Positions 16,434-25,159 of a DNA stretch of 64,000 nt are shown in pieces. The DNA is from Pseudomonas sp. MM213 (GTDB lineage Bacteria; Pseudomonadota; Gammaproteobacteria; Pseudomonadales; Pseudomonadaceae): positions 930,001 through 994,000 of the forward strand of contig NZ_CP081943.1 of the NCBI RefSeq assembly GCF_020423045.1, written 5' to 3'. Both the position numbers and the translations under genes were made by a program. The number at the start of each line of letters is the position of its first letter. Position 1 is the stretch's first letter. A model generated the notes under the pieces. That model ran no database searches, was not told where the DNA came from, and saw nothing but the letters and a program-made list of their open reading frames with translations.

Positions 16434-16955
16434 CTACTCGATCAACAGGCCATCGAGTTCGGCCTCAAGCATCGCGCAGTGCATCAGCGCCTGTGCCAGG
16501 TACTTTTTCACCATGCGCTCGCACACACCGATTTCTTCGGCGATGGCGCGGTAGGGCAGGCCATGCAACTGGGCCAGGATGAACGCGTCGCGCACATTCT
16601 TTGGCAGGCGCAGCAGCATGGCGTCCACTTCATACAAGGTCTCGACGATGATTGCCCGTTGCTCCGGCGACGGTTGAACCGCCTGCGGGCGTGCAGCCAG
16701 CGTTTCCAGCCATGCCTGTTCCAGCTGCCGACGGCGCCAGTGATCGATGCACAAGCCACGGGCAATGGTCGCCAGGTAGGAGCGCTCGCGACTTTCGCAA
16801 TCGAACACTTGAGGGCGCTTGAGCACGCGGATAAAGGTGTCATGGGCCAGGTCGGCAGCATCGAACGCATTGCTCAAGCGCCGGCGCAGCAGCTCATGCA
16901 GCCAGCGGTGATGAGTGACGTAGAGGTTCTGAACGCTGGAAGAATCGGCGACCAT
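16434..16955 (-). CDS. ECF sigma factor, FecI-like
   Basis: An extracytoplasmic-function sigma factor of 173 residues that would direct transcription of the receptor gene when the siderophore is bound. Region 2 is FDAADLAHDTFIRVLKRP with ERSYLATIARGLCIDHWRRR, and region 4 is LPYRAIAEEIGVCERMVKKYLAQAL. This is the FecI/FpvI/PvdS-type pattern. An ATG one codon earlier is equally possible. Fur-like boxes lie just upstream of its start, so expression is expected under iron limitation. Confidence 0.93.
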   Translation of the reverse strand: MVADSSSVQNLYVTHHRWLHELLRRRLSNAFDAADLAHDTFIRVLKRPQVFDCESRERSYLATIARGLCIDHWRRRQLEQAWLETLAARPQAVQPSPEQRAIIVETLYEVDAMLLRLPKNVRDAFILAQLHGLPYRAIAEEIGVCERMVKKYLAQALMHCAMLEAELDGLLIE

Positions 16956-16995
16956 CATCGTGAACAGATATCCATGGGCGACAGGCGCCGTTGGT

Positions 16996-17014
16996 GCAAA
17001 TAAGAATTGGTCGC
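16996..17014 (-). promoter_or_regulatory. Fur-box-like site 1 upstream of the sigma gene
   Basis: On the + strand it reads GCAAATAAGAATTGGTCGC, matching the 19-bp Fur consensus at about 10 positions. It ends 40 bases from the sigma-factor start. A second copy lies 45 bases further upstream. Confidence 0.45.
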
Positions 17015-17040
17015 GATTAAAACAAAAGGTTTGGCTGCGT

Positions 17041-17059
17041 GCAAATGATATTGGTTTGC
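17041..17059 (-). promoter_or_regulatory. Fur-box-like site 2 upstream of the sigma gene
   Basis: GCAAATGATATTGGTTTGC on the + strand agrees with the Fur consensus GATAATGATAATCATTATC at about 12 of 19 positions. It shares the core GCAAATrAkAwTTGGT with the site 45 bases away. Confidence 0.45.
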
Positions 17060-17095
17060 TTTTAGGGTGTATGGACAGGCAGAAGGCCTTGGTGA

Positions 17096-17154
17096 AGTCA
17101 AATTGACTCTTGCCGTAGTCGTATTGACTGTTCTGGTGTCAGGTCAAATTGACT
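17096..17154. promoter_or_regulatory. Three copies of a 13-bp palindrome (AGTCAAATTGACT)
   Basis: Copies start at 17096 (AGTCAAATTGACT), 17117 (AGTCGTATTGACT) and 17142 (GGTCAAATTGACT). Each is a dyad AGTC-N5-GACT, and starts are 21 and 25 bases apart, close to whole helical turns. They lie 98-156 bases before the small membrane protein and about 140 bases from the sigma gene on the other strand. This fits a multi-site operator for a dimeric regulator, which is not identified. Confidence 0.5.
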
Positions 17155-17251
17155 GCCTTCGTCGCAGCGTGTTGATTTTTATAGCTTAAAAAACTGGCAC
17201 GAAACCTGAAGTAACAAACGTACAACTGGTCTGATTCGGGAGTACGGAAAA

Positions 17252-17500
17252 ATGTTCGCTTACTTCAGCAATCCTCAGAATGTCTTGCACCTGTCTAGCA
17301 ACATGTTGGGCGCGGGCCTGGCGCTGTTGCTGGCAGGCATCTACGGCGCTTATCTCTACGCCGGACACCTGCCGATCGTGGTGTTGGTCGCGATGCATGC
17401 CATGACCATCATCGGGCCTACCTTGATCAAAATCGGCTATGTCATGCGTCTGCTGGCCCAGCATCGGATGGGCAAAGGCTTGGTTGCCGCAGCGGTTTGA
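17252..17500 (+). CDS. Small two-helix membrane protein (possibly PpyR family)
   Basis: An 82-residue protein with two hydrophobic helices (about 17-37, SNMLGAGLALLLAGIYGAYLY; and 40-60, LPIVVLVAMHAMTIIGPTLI) joined by a short loop, and a basic C-terminal tail (RLLAQHRMGKG). It resembles the small Pseudomonas proteins annotated as the membrane sensor/regulator PpyR (psl and pyoverdine operon regulator), but I rely on recollection of that family and the call is tentative. GGGAGTACGG lies before the ATG. Its promoter region holds the palindrome triplet and, further off, the Fur-like boxes. Confidence 0.6.
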   Translation: MFAYFSNPQNVLHLSSNMLGAGLALLLAGIYGAYLYAGHLPIVVLVAMHAMTIIGPTLIKIGYVMRLLAQHRMGKGLVAAAV

Positions 17501-17534
17501 GGCATCAGACCGGCATTTTGTTTGTACCGAGGCT

Positions 17535-18455
17535 CTAGCCTCGTCCCAGACCACCCTGTTCGGCGATCCAGCGGGTGGCCAGGTCGATAAAGGCGCGCAA
17601 CTTCGGTTGAGTCTGGGTTCTGCTGGGGAAATACAGGTACAGCGCCGAACTCAGTGGCACGAACGGTTGCAGCACCCGCACCAGTCGGCCGTCCGCCAAC
17701 TCATCGGCGATTTCCAGATCGCAGGCATACGCCAGGCCCGAACCGCTACGGGCGGCAGCCACCAGCAACCTTCGGTCATTGACGATCACGCCGCCCTCGA
17801 CACCCACCGTAAAATCGCGCCCCTCGCGGCGAAACTCCCAGCGGTGTGCGCTCCCCGAGGTCGAAAAGCGAAAGCCGATGCATTGATGACGGGTCAGGTC
17901 TTCAGGGCTGGCCGGTTTGCCTGCCTTGGCGAAGTACTCCGGCGCACCCACCACCGACCATTGCAGATCCGGCGTGAGGCGCACCGCGACCATGTCTTTT
18001 TCGATGGACTCGCCCAGGCGGATCCCGGCATCGAAACCGCCAGCCATCAGGTCCACCGTCGCGTCATCGAGGGAGATGTCGAGGGTGACTTGCGGATAAG
18101 CCTCGCGAAACAGCGGAATCAGCGGCTCCATCAACAAGGCCCCCGACAGCCTCGGTGCAGTGAGGCGCAGCGTGCCCATGGGCTGATCACGAAAGCCGCT
18201 GAGCACCGCCAGCGCTTCATCGATTTCACTGGCCGCAGGCCGCAACCGCGCAAACAGGCTGGCCCCGGCTTCAGTCAACGCCACCCGGCGTGTGGTGCGC
18301 TGGAACAGCAACACGCCCGTACGGCGCTCGAGCAATTTGATCGCATGGCTGACAGCCGTGGGGGTGACCGCCAACCGCGTCGCGGCGAGGGTGAAACTCT
18401 TGTGCTCGGCCACCGCCAGAAACTCGGTCAAGCCATCGAAAGGATCGTGATTCAT
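17535..18455 (-). CDS. LysR-family transcriptional regulator
   Basis: A 306-residue LysR regulator of the CrgA/DsdC-like subgroup. The winged helix is FDGLTEFLAVAEHKSFTLAATRLAVTPTAVSHAIKLLERRTGVLLF, and the effector domain contains MGTLRLTAPRLSGALLM and DAGIRLGESIEKDMVAVRL. The ATG was chosen because the helix follows directly; upstream in-frame codons add 34 residues with no family support. It is divergent from the short-chain dehydrogenase gene with 113 bases between starts, so it probably controls that gene. Such LysR-SDR pairs are common in Pseudomonas. Confidence 0.92.
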   Translation of the reverse strand: MNHDPFDGLTEFLAVAEHKSFTLAATRLAVTPTAVSHAIKLLERRTGVLLFQRTTRRVALTEAGASLFARLRPAASEIDEALAVLSGFRDQPMGTLRLTAPRLSGALLMEPLIPLFREAYPQVTLDISLDDATVDLMAGGFDAGIRLGESIEKDMVAVRLTPDLQWSVVGAPEYFAKAGKPASPEDLTRHQCIGFRFSTSGSAHRWEFRREGRDFTVGVEGGVIVNDRRLLVAAARSGSGLAYACDLEIADELADGRLVRVLQPFVPLSSALYLYFPSRTQTQPKLRAFIDLATRWIAEQGGLGRG

Positions 18456-18568
18456 CGCGGTGCCATTATGAAAGAGCGTTTCATAGTGCTTGTAACACGA
18501 GGGCATTTTTCCGGGCAATCTTCCTGCGTACCTTGTGCCTACCCCCACTGCACACAAGGAACACGCTC

Positions 18569-19414
18569 ATGACCACCTCCAATAACTTCAAGCGTATCTG
18601 GCTCATCACGGGTGCTTCTCGCGGTATCGGCGCAAAAATAGCCGCCGCTGCGCTGGCCAACGGTGACGCGGTGGTTGCCACCGCCCGCGATGCCAACAGC
18701 ATCACCCAGCGTTTTGGCGATCAACCCGGTTTGCTGGCCGTCACCCTCGACGTCACTGACGAAGCGCAGGGCGTTGCGGTCGCAAAAGCCGCCATCGAGC
18801 ACTTCGGACGCATCGACGTGCTGGTCAACAACGCCGGTTTCGGTTTGCTCGGCGCCGTAGAAGAAGCCACTGCCGATGAAGTACGCCGCGTGTACGAAAC
18901 CAATGTCTTCGGTTTGTTGAACGTCACTCGTGCCGTCCTGCCGCACATGCGCGCCGCTCGCAGCGGGCATGTGATCAACCTGTCATCGGTGGGGGGGTAC
19001 AGATCCGGGGCGGGATTCGGTGTTTACTGCTCGACCAAATTCGCCGTCGAAGGCTTGAGTGAAGCGCTGCATGCCGAGCTGGAGCCGCTGGGCGTCAAGG
19101 TCACCATCGTTGAACCGGGCTATTTCCGCACGGAGTTTCTCGAAGGCAATTCGCTGGTCGAATCGCCGTCCTCGATTGCTGACTACGACGGCACTGCGGG
19201 CGAAGTACGCAAGATTGCCAAGGCCGTGACCCTGAATCAGCCCGGTGATCCGGACAAACTGGCCCAGGTCATGATCACCCTGGTGGAAGCGCAAAAGGCA
19301 CCGCTGCGCCTGCCGCTGGGCAGTGACTGCGTCGCGGCGATCGAAGCCAAGAACGCCTTTGTCGCCGGTGAGTTGCAGGCCTGGCGCGAAGTGTCGGTGT
19401 CCACCGATTTCTAA
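18569..19414 (+). CDS. Short-chain dehydrogenase/reductase
   Basis: A 281-residue NAD(P)-dependent oxidoreductase of the classical SDR family. The nucleotide-binding motif is TGASRGIGAKIA near residue 14, NNAGFG follows near 88, and the catalytic Ser-Tyr-Lys set is seen in INLSSVGG and YCSTKFA. EPGYFRTEF is the usual PG motif after the active site. AAGGA lies about eight bases upstream of the ATG. The substrate is unknown. The divergent LysR gene is its likely regulator. Confidence 0.93.
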   Translation: MTTSNNFKRIWLITGASRGIGAKIAAAALANGDAVVATARDANSITQRFGDQPGLLAVTLDVTDEAQGVAVAKAAIEHFGRIDVLVNNAGFGLLGAVEEATADEVRRVYETNVFGLLNVTRAVLPHMRAARSGHVINLSSVGGYRSGAGFGVYCSTKFAVEGLSEALHAELEPLGVKVTIVEPGYFRTEFLEGNSLVESPSSIADYDGTAGEVRKIAKAVTLNQPGDPDKLAQVMITLVEAQKAPLRLPLGSDCVAAIEAKNAFVAGELQAWREVSVSTDF

Positions 19415-19426
19415 GCCCCGACGCAA

Positions 19427-19501
19427 CCTGTAGGAGCCGGCTTGCTGGCGAAGCAGCAGTGGCCATACTGCCGCCTTCGCCAGCAAGCCGGCTCCTACAG
19501 G
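19427..19501. repeat. REP doublet (REPIN), GCCGGCTTGCTGGCGA type
   Basis: Arms CTGTAGGAGCCGGCTTGCTG and its exact complement are separated by about 25 bases. It starts 13 bases after the SDR stop codon and may form a large hairpin at the end of its transcript. Confidence 0.9.
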
Positions 19502-19590
19502 TTTGAGGTGGTTTTGAGAGTACCGGTGGTCGATGAACCGGTCTCGCCCGGCAATTTGCGCTTAGCTATAGGGATAACCCAAACAGCGCT

Positions 19591-19685
19591 ACCTGTAGGA
19601 GCGAAGCTTGCTCGCGAAGGGGCCGTGTCATTTGACATGGAAGTCGTCTGATACACCGCCTTCGCGAGCAAGCTTCGCTCCTGCA
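19591..19685. repeat. REP doublet (REPIN), GCGAAGCTTGCTCGCGA type
   Basis: Arms TGTAGGAGCGAAGCTTGCTC and the complement share the unusual AAGCTT core. About 45 bases lie between them. It is the second REPIN in this gap of nearly 300 bases, which holds no gene. Confidence 0.9.
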
Positions 19686-19711
19686 TGGGCCGTGAGTCTG
19701 AGGAATTCGCC

Positions 19712-20167
19712 ATGCTGACCCTCAACATCAATGGCAAGGATCAGGCACTGGATGTCCCTGCGGACATGCCGCTGCTTTGGGTCCTGCGCGATGTCGCGCA
19801 CCTGACAGGCACCAAATTCGGTTGCGGCATGGCCCAGTGCGGCGCTTGCACCGTGCATGTCGACGGGGCGCCGCTGCGCTCCTGCATCACGCCCGCCACG
19901 GCAGTGGCCCATGGGCAAAAAATCCTCACCATTGAAGGCCTGTCCACCGACGGTTCGCACCCGGTGCAGCAAGCCTGGGCCGAACTCGATGTGGTCCAGT
20001 GCGGCTACTGCCAGTCCGGGCAGATCATGTCGGCGGCGGCGCTGCTGGCGAAGATCCCCAAGCCCACCGACAGCGACATCGACCAGGCGCTCTCCGGCAA
20101 CATCTGCCGCTGCGGCACCTACCCGAGGATTCGTGCCGCGATCAAACGCGCCGCCGACATCGGTTGA
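19712..20167 (+). CDS. (2Fe-2S)-binding subunit of molybdenum hydroxylase (IorA-like)
   Basis: Small iron-sulfur subunit, 151 residues, of a xanthine-oxidase-family enzyme. The N-terminal plant-ferredoxin-type cluster uses Cys38, Cys43, Cys46 and Cys58 ([12 protein letters not shown]), and the second cluster uses Cys97, Cys100, Cys132 and Cys134 ([19 protein letters not shown]). It passes electrons from the molybdenum centre of the next gene. Start chosen at the ATG after GAGGAA; nine upstream residues in the open frame lack support. The closest named family is the alpha subunit of isoquinoline 1-oxidoreductase, but aldehyde-oxidising relatives look alike. Confidence 0.93.
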   Translation: MLTLNINGKDQALDVPADMPLLWVLRDVAHLTGTKFGCGMAQCGACTVHVDGAPLRSCITPATAVAHGQKILTIEGLSTDGSHPVQQAWAELDVVQCGYCQSGQIMSAAALLAKIPKPTDSDIDQALSGNICRCGTYPRIRAAIKRAADIG

Positions 20168-20182
20168 CGGGAGTCATGCGCC

Positions 20183-22351
20183 ATGAACAGCATCAATCCG
20201 TTATCGCGCCGAGGTTTTCTCAAGGGCAGCGCAGTGCTGGGCGGTGGGCTGGTGATCGCCTTTGTCATCCCCGGCGCCCACCGTTTTGCCATGGGCGCCG
20301 AGAATCAGGGCAACGTCTTTGCACCGAATGCATTTTTACGAATCGGTAACGACAACAGCGTCACCGTGCTGCTCGGCCATTCTGAAATGGGCCAGGGCAT
20401 CTGGACCGGCCTGACCATGCTGATCGCTGAAGAACTGGACGCCGACTGGTCGAAAATCCGCGTCGAACACGCCCCGGCGTCGGCCGCCGACTATGGTCTG
20501 CCCGGGTTTGGCGGGATGCAAATCACTGGCGGTTCGACCTCGACCTGGATGGAGTTCGATCGCTACCGTCAGGCGGGCGCGGCGGCGCGGTTGATGCTGA
20601 TCGAAGCCGCCGCCAAGCGCTTCAATGTCGCGCCTTCGGAAATTCGCACCGAGTCGGGTGTGGTCATTGCCGGCGACCACCGCGCCACGTACGGCGAACT
20701 GGCCGATGACGCGGGCAAGCTGCTGGCACCGGACCCGGCGTCGATCAAGTTCAAGGAGGCGAAAGACTGGAAGGTCATCGGCAAACCGACCAAACGCCTG
20801 GACACTCCGGAGAAAATCACCGGGCGAGCCAAATTCGGGATGGACGTGCAGTTCGACGGACTCATGACCGCGATGGTTGCCCGTGCGCCGGTGTTCGGTG
20901 GCAGCGTCAAATCCTTTGAAGGCGCGCAAGCGCTGGAGATCCCGGGCGTGCACAAAGTGGTGCAGGTGCCGACGGGCGTCGCGGTGATTGCCGATCATTA
21001 CTGGGCGGCGAAACTGGGGCGCGATGCGCTGAAGGTCGATTGGGATCTGGGGCCGAACACCGGGCTCGACAGCCAACATCTGCTGGAGAGCTTTCGCAAA
21101 CTCGCCGCCACGCCGGGCACTTCGGCCAGCAAGGCCGGGGATGCACAGGGCGCTTTGCGCAAGGCAGCGAAGGCGATTGACGTCGAGTACAGCGTGCCGT
21201 ACCTGGCTCATGCACCGATGGAACCGCTCAATTGCACGGTGAAAATCACCCAGGACAAATGCGAAATCTGGACCGGTACGCAGTTCCAGACGCTGGATCA
21301 GATGATCGCGGGAAAAATCACCGGGCTCAAACCCGAGCAGGTCGAGATTCATACCGAGTTTCTGGGCGGCGGTTTCGGCCGGCGGGCCAACCCGACTTCG
21401 GACTTTGTCGCTGAGGCCGTGGAGGTTGCGAAGGCGGCGGGCGGCCCGGTGAAAACGGTGTGGTCGCGTGAGGACGACATCCGTGGCGGCTATTACCGCT
21501 CGGCGTTCCTGCATCAGGCGCGTATCGGCCTGGATGCCAGTGGAATGCCGATTGCGTGGAAGCACGTGATGGTCGGGCAGTCGATCATGGACGGCACAGC
21601 GTTTGCGGCCACCATGGTCAAGGACGGTATCGACAAAACGTCGGTGGAAGGCGTTGTCGACAGCCCTTACATCGAGGGCTTGGCCGATCATCAGGTGGAA
21701 CTGCATTCGCCGAAAACCGGCATCACCGTGTTGTGGTTGCGTTCGGTCGGGCACACCCACACAGCGTTCGTGATGGAGTCGTTGATCGATGAGCTGGCCG
21801 AAGCGGCAGGCAAGGACCCGGTGGAGTACCGGCGAACCTTGCTCAAGGACCATGCGCGACATCTTGGTGTGTTGAACCTGGCGGTCGAGAAGGCCAATTG
21901 GACAGCGCCATTGCCGGATGGGCATGCACTGGGTGTCGCGGTGCATGAGTCGTTCGGCAGCTACGTCGCGCAGGTTGCCGAGGTGTCCCAGGACAACCTG
22001 AAGATCCGCGTGCACCGAGTGGTGTGCGCGGTGGACTGCGGGATTGCGGTCAACCCGATGAGCATCGCGGCGCAAATGGAGTCGGCCATCACCTTCGGCC
22101 TCGGCTTTACCCTGCACAGCAAACTGACCTTCAAGAATGGGCAGGTGGTGCAGTCCAATTACCACGACTATCAGGTGCTGCGCCTGAACGAAATGCCAGT
22201 GGTTGAAGTGCATATCGTGCCCAGCACCGACAAACCCGGCGGCATCGGTGAAGCGGGCGTGCCGCCCACGGCGCCGGCGGTGGCCAACGCAGTGTTTGCC
22301 CTGACCGGGCAACGGTTGCGCGAACTGCCCTTGCAACTGTCGGGGGTGTGA
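20183..22351 (+). CDS. Molybdopterin-binding subunit of molybdenum hydroxylase (IorB-like)
   Basis: Large catalytic subunit of 722 residues. A twin-arginine signal ([14 protein letters not shown], residues 8-21) places the enzyme in the periplasm. Family motifs include [16 protein letters not shown], a cofactor contact, [15 protein letters not shown], and [20 protein letters not shown] with the base-catalyst Glu near the C-terminus. This single-chain IorB/aldehyde-dehydrogenase type oxidises N-heterocycles or aldehydes; the substrate here is not determinable. It begins 15 bases after the iron-sulfur subunit and ends two bases before the cytochrome gene, so all three form an operon. Confidence 0.93.
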   Translation: MNSINPLSRRGFLKGSAVLGGGLVIAFVIPGAHRFAMGAENQGNVFAPNAFLRIGNDNSVTVLLGHSEMGQGIWTGLTMLIAEELDADWSKIRVEHAPASAADYGLPGFGGMQITGGSTSTWMEFDRYRQAGAAARLMLIEAAAKRFNVAPSEIRTESGVVIAGDHRATYGELADDAGKLLAPDPASIKFKEAKDWKVIGKPTKRLDTPEKITGRAKFGMDVQFDGLMTAMVARAPVFGGSVKSFEGAQALEIPGVHKVVQVPTGVAVIADHYWAAKLGRDALKVDWDLGPNTGLDSQHLLESFRKLAATPGTSASKAGDAQGALRKAAKAIDVEYSVPYLAHAPMEPLNCTVKITQDKCEIWTGTQFQTLDQMIAGKITGLKPEQVEIHTEFLGGGFGRRANPTSDFVAEAVEVAKAAGGPVKTVWSREDDIRGGYYRSAFLHQARIGLDASGMPIAWKHVMVGQSIMDGTAFAATMVKDGIDKTSVEGVVDSPYIEGLADHQVELHSPKTGITVLWLRSVGHTHTAFVMESLIDELAEAAGKDPVEYRRTLLKDHARHLGVLNLAVEKANWTAPLPDGHALGVAVHESFGSYVAQVAEVSQDNLKIRVHRVVCAVDCGIAVNPMSIAAQMESAITFGLGFTLHSKLTFKNGQVVQSNYHDYQVLRLNEMPVVEVHIVPSTDKPGGIGEAGVPPTAPAVANAVFALTGQRLRELPLQLSGV

Positions 22352-22352
22352 G

Positions 22353-22931
22353 ATGAGGCGACATCTGATTCTGGGCGCAGTGGTGCTGATCCTCCTGACG
22401 ATCTACGCCACGGACCTGTTCTCAGAGGATAGAGAAGCGTTGAAGGCTTTCGATACCGTGCAGAAGGTGTTTCAGAACCCGCGCTGCCAGAACTGCCATA
22501 TTCCCGGTGATTCACCGTTGCAGTTCGATGCCGGAACGCCCCACGCGATGAACGTCGTACGCGGCATGGACGGCAAGGGCGCGGCCGGTTTGCCGTGCGC
22601 CACCTGCCACGCCGACAGCAATCCGCCGGCCAGTTACGGCCCGCATGCGCCGCCGGGTGCACCGCACTGGAGCCTGCCGCCTGCGGCGCACAAAATGGCC
22701 TGGATCGGGCTGCCGGCCGACAAATTGTGCGCAATGATCAAGGACCGCTCCAGTAATGGCGACCGGGATCTCGCCGCGCTGATCAAGCATGTCAGCGACG
22801 ACAAACTGGTGCTGTGGGGCTGGAATCCGGGTGAAGGGCGAGCGCCGGTGCCGGTGCCGCACGATATCTTCGTCACTCAATTCAAGCGCTGGGCCGAGGC
22901 CGGAGGGCCTTGTCCGGTGGTGGGCAGTTGA
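22353..22931 (+). CDS. c-type cytochrome-like subunit of the molybdenum hydroxylase operon
   Basis: A 192-residue protein anchored or exported by an N-terminal hydrophobic helix ([19 protein letters not shown], residues 2-20), with two haem-c attachment motifs: CQNCH (45-49) and CATCH (82-86). It is annotated in related genomes as an isoquinoline 1-oxidoreductase subunit, as far as I recall. It probably accepts electrons from the periplasmic IorAB-like enzyme and passes them to the respiratory chain, a role inferred from gene order and motifs. Its ATG follows the IorB stop by a single base, which implies translational coupling. Confidence 0.85.
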   Translation: MRRHLILGAVVLILLTIYATDLFSEDREALKAFDTVQKVFQNPRCQNCHIPGDSPLQFDAGTPHAMNVVRGMDGKGAAGLPCATCHADSNPPASYGPHAPPGAPHWSLPPAAHKMAWIGLPADKLCAMIKDRSSNGDRDLAALIKHVSDDKLVLWGWNPGEGRAPVPVPHDIFVTQFKRWAEAGGPCPVVGS

Positions 22932-23005
22932 CCGACGGTCCGTTAACCGGGAGTCAAACCGGGTATGGACCACTCTAAAGAACATACCCGCCAATGGAGT
23001 GAGTC

Positions 23006-23587
23006 ATGCTGAACCCAGGCAAACCGGTAAAACACGGCGCTAACGCAGACCCGTTGCTATCGCCCCAGCAAGCGCGTCAATTGCTGCGTGATCAGGCCCG
23101 TAAAGCCGAGCAGGAAGTGATTGGTGTGCAGATGGCGAGCATGGATGAGTTGACGCTGCTGTCCAACCGTCACGGCTTCACGACACTGGCCCAACTGGGG
23201 CTGGACGCCTGTCAGCAACTGGAAAAACCGGCCACGCTGCTGTTTTTCGATCTCGATAATTTCAAACACATCAACTATTTGTACGGTCGCGCCGAGGGTG
23301 ATGATGCGCTGAAAACCTTTGCCGACGTGCTGCGCATCGCGTTTCGCGAAAACGATGTGATTGGCCGGCTCGGTGACGACGAGTTTGTGGCCTTGTTGAC
23401 CGGTTCAAGCGCCGTGGACATTGGCGCCATCAAGTCGCGGCTCGAAGAAATCCTCGACGAGCGCAATGCCACGATGCGTCGCGGTTATGACATTCGTTTC
23501 AGCATTGGCCAGGTCGAGTACGACATTAATCTGCATCACTCGATCGATGAACTGCTGATTGAAGCGGAGAGGGCGTTGCATCGGTAG
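23006..23587 (+). CDS. GGDEF-domain diguanylate cyclase
   Basis: A 193-residue protein made almost wholly of a GGDEF domain, with a short N-terminal helix (QQARQLLRDQARKAEQEV). The start motif is DELTLLSNRHGF, the metal/nucleotide segment is LLFFDLDNFKHINYLYGRAEGDDAL, and the active-site loop is RLGDDEF (residues 121-127), with Asp in place of the second Gly. The family is named for GG(D/E)EF; a GDDEF loop is unusual, so activity should be tested. No RxxD inhibitory site is obvious directly before the loop. It lacks a sensor domain and membrane segments and would act in the cytoplasm on cyclic-di-GMP. Confidence 0.9.
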   Translation: MLNPGKPVKHGANADPLLSPQQARQLLRDQARKAEQEVIGVQMASMDELTLLSNRHGFTTLAQLGLDACQQLEKPATLLFFDLDNFKHINYLYGRAEGDDALKTFADVLRIAFRENDVIGRLGDDEFVALLTGSSAVDIGAIKSRLEEILDERNATMRRGYDIRFSIGQVEYDINLHHSIDELLIEAERALHR

Positions 23588-23618
23588 GCTGGAATTTCGG
23601 TGGTGTATGAGCGGGCCT

Positions 23619-23713
23619 CATCGCGAGCGGGCTCGCTCCCACAGTGGATCTTCGCAGAATACAAAACCTGCATCCGGCACAAATCCTTGTGGGAGCGAGC
23701 CTGCTCGCGAAGG
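23619..23713. repeat. REP doublet (REPIN), GCGAGCSGGCTCGC type
   Basis: Arms TCGCGAGCGGGCTCGCTCCC and GTGGGAGCGAGCCTGCTCGC flank about 45 bases between the GGDEF and VOC genes, which converge here. Confidence 0.88.
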
Positions 23714-23737
23714 CGTCCTCACAGGCACCCACTAAAT

Positions 23738-24163
23738 TTACTTGGCAAACAACTGCCCGATATCCTTGAACGCTTTGAACTCCAGCGCATTACCACAAGG
23801 ATCGAACAGAAACATCGTCGCCTGTTCGCCAACCAACCCCTGAAACCGAATGCCCGGCTCGATCACGAATCGGGTGTCGCGCGCTTTCAGCCGTTCAGCC
23901 AAACCCTCCCACTCATCCATCCCCAGCACCACGCCAAAATGCGGCACCGGCACGTCATGCCCGTCCACGGCGTTGGTGTGCGCCGCTTCCTGTGAGGCGT
24001 TTTTGGGCGCCAGGTGAATCACCAATTGGTGGCCGAAGAAGTTGAAGTCAACCCAATGGTCGCTGGACCGGCCTTCCTCCAGGCCGAAGACGTCACGGTA
24101 AAAAGTCCGGGCTGCCGCGAGGTCATATACCGGTATGGCCAAGTGAAAAGGGGAGAGTTGCAT
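23738..24163 (-). CDS. VOC-family (glyoxalase-like) protein
   Basis: A 141-residue vicinal-oxygen-chelate protein with two beta-alpha-beta-beta-beta modules. It starts [30 protein letters not shown], includes [18 protein letters not shown], a central [13 protein letters not shown], and ends [17 protein letters not shown] with the metal-ligand Glu. The pattern is that of small glyoxalase/bleomycin-resistance or dioxygenase relatives. No substrate can be assigned. It is divergent from the LysR gene with 114 bases between starts, which may be its regulator. Confidence 0.9.
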   Translation of the reverse strand: MQLSPFHLAIPVYDLAAARTFYRDVFGLEEGRSSDHWVDFNFFGHQLVIHLAPKNASQEAAHTNAVDGHDVPVPHFGVVLGMDEWEGLAERLKARDTRFVIEPGIRFQGLVGEQATMFLFDPCGNALEFKAFKDIGQLFAK

Positions 24164-24277
24164 CGCTGTGCCTCGCAGATTGACGGTGGTTGAGGTGGAG
24201 TTTAGCGCTGTGCTTTTCGATTGAAAGACGATAGTTTTTGCATCGAGCTCAAATTATTTCGATCAATCGAGACCGTC

Positions 24278-25159
24278 ATGCTGCGTGAACTGAAAACCTT
24301 CATCGCTGTTACACGCTACGGCACATTCGCCGCCGCCGGCATGCACATCGGCCTGACGCAGTCGGCGGTCAGCGCGCAGATGCGCAACCTGGAACAGGCG
24401 TTGGGCATTCGTTTATTCGATCGCACCGGGCGTCAGGCGATTCTCAATGCGGCAGGGCAACGGGCGTTGCCGATGGCCCGAGAGATGCTGGAAACCTTCA
24501 GTCGCATGGCGGTCAGCGATGACGTCAGCGAATACCGCGGCGAGTTGAAGATCGGCGCAGTGGCCACGGCCCAGACCGGGTTGCTGCCCCAGGCGTTATT
24601 GCGCTTACGCCAGCAAGCGCCGTTGCTGGAACCGAAACTGGTGCCGGGCGTTTCGCTTAATCTGCTGAGCCAGGTCGATACCGGGGAGGTTGATCTGGCC
24701 ATCCTGATCAAGCCGCCGTTCGAGTTGCCCAAGGAGTTGTCGGCGCAGGTCATTCGCAAGGAACCGTTTGTGCTGATCGTGCCGCCGGAACTTGAGGGTG
24801 ATGACCCGTTGCAGATCCTCGCGGACCATCCCCATGTGCGCTACGACCGCAATTCCTTCGGTGGGCGCCTGGTGACGCGGTTCCTGCGTGAGCAGCAGGT
24901 TGATGTGCAGGTGGCTTTGGAACTGGATGAACTGGAAGCCATCGTCAAAATGGTTGAATGCGGATTGGGTGTGTCGTTGCTTCCTGAGGCCGGGTTGTGG
25001 CTTGAGTATGGCGCGAAGGTGCGGATCATCCGGTTGGGCGAACTGACGTTCTACCGCGAGATTGTGCTGTTGCAGCGCTACAGCCAACGTTTGCAGCCAA
25101 TCCAGCAATTATTTGCCAACTGCCTGACCTCAATCGACCTGAACACACAACCCCTGTAG
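24278..25159 (+). CDS. LysR-family transcriptional regulator
   Basis: A 293-residue LysR regulator. The winged helix is MLRELKTFIAVTRYGTFAAAGMHIGLTQSAVSAQMRNLEQALGIRLF, and the effector domain includes GELKIGAVATAQTGLLPQAL and MVECGLGVSLLPEAGLW. The ATG chosen begins the helix directly; the open frame extends 19 codons further without support. It faces away from the VOC gene, the simplest candidate target. A REP doublet follows its stop. Confidence 0.92.
   Translation: MLRELKTFIAVTRYGTFAAAGMHIGLTQSAVSAQMRNLEQALGIRLFDRTGRQAILNAAGQRALPMAREMLETFSRMAVSDDVSEYRGELKIGAVATAQTGLLPQALLRLRQQAPLLEPKLVPGVSLNLLSQVDTGEVDLAILIKPPFELPKELSAQVIRKEPFVLIVPPELEGDDPLQILADHPHVRYDRNSFGGRLVTRFLREQQVDVQVALELDELEAIVKMVECGLGVSLLPEAGLWLEYGAKVRIIRLGELTFYREIVLLQRYSQRLQPIQQLFANCLTSIDLNTQPL

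Noticed and set aside
18985..18999. G-run inside the SDR gene as a phase-variation site
   Set aside because: The reading frame is intact across it and encodes the conserved SSVGGY region, with no sign of an alternative frame.
19427..19685. Closely spaced palindromes as a possible CRISPR array
   Set aside because: The units are REP arms in inverted pairs with no regular spacer length, no repeated direct units and no cas genes.
20336..22336. Long open frame (about 666 codons) opposite the IorB-like gene
   Set aside because: His/Arg-rich product with no domain; the plus strand encodes a full molybdenum hydroxylase subunit with Tat signal.
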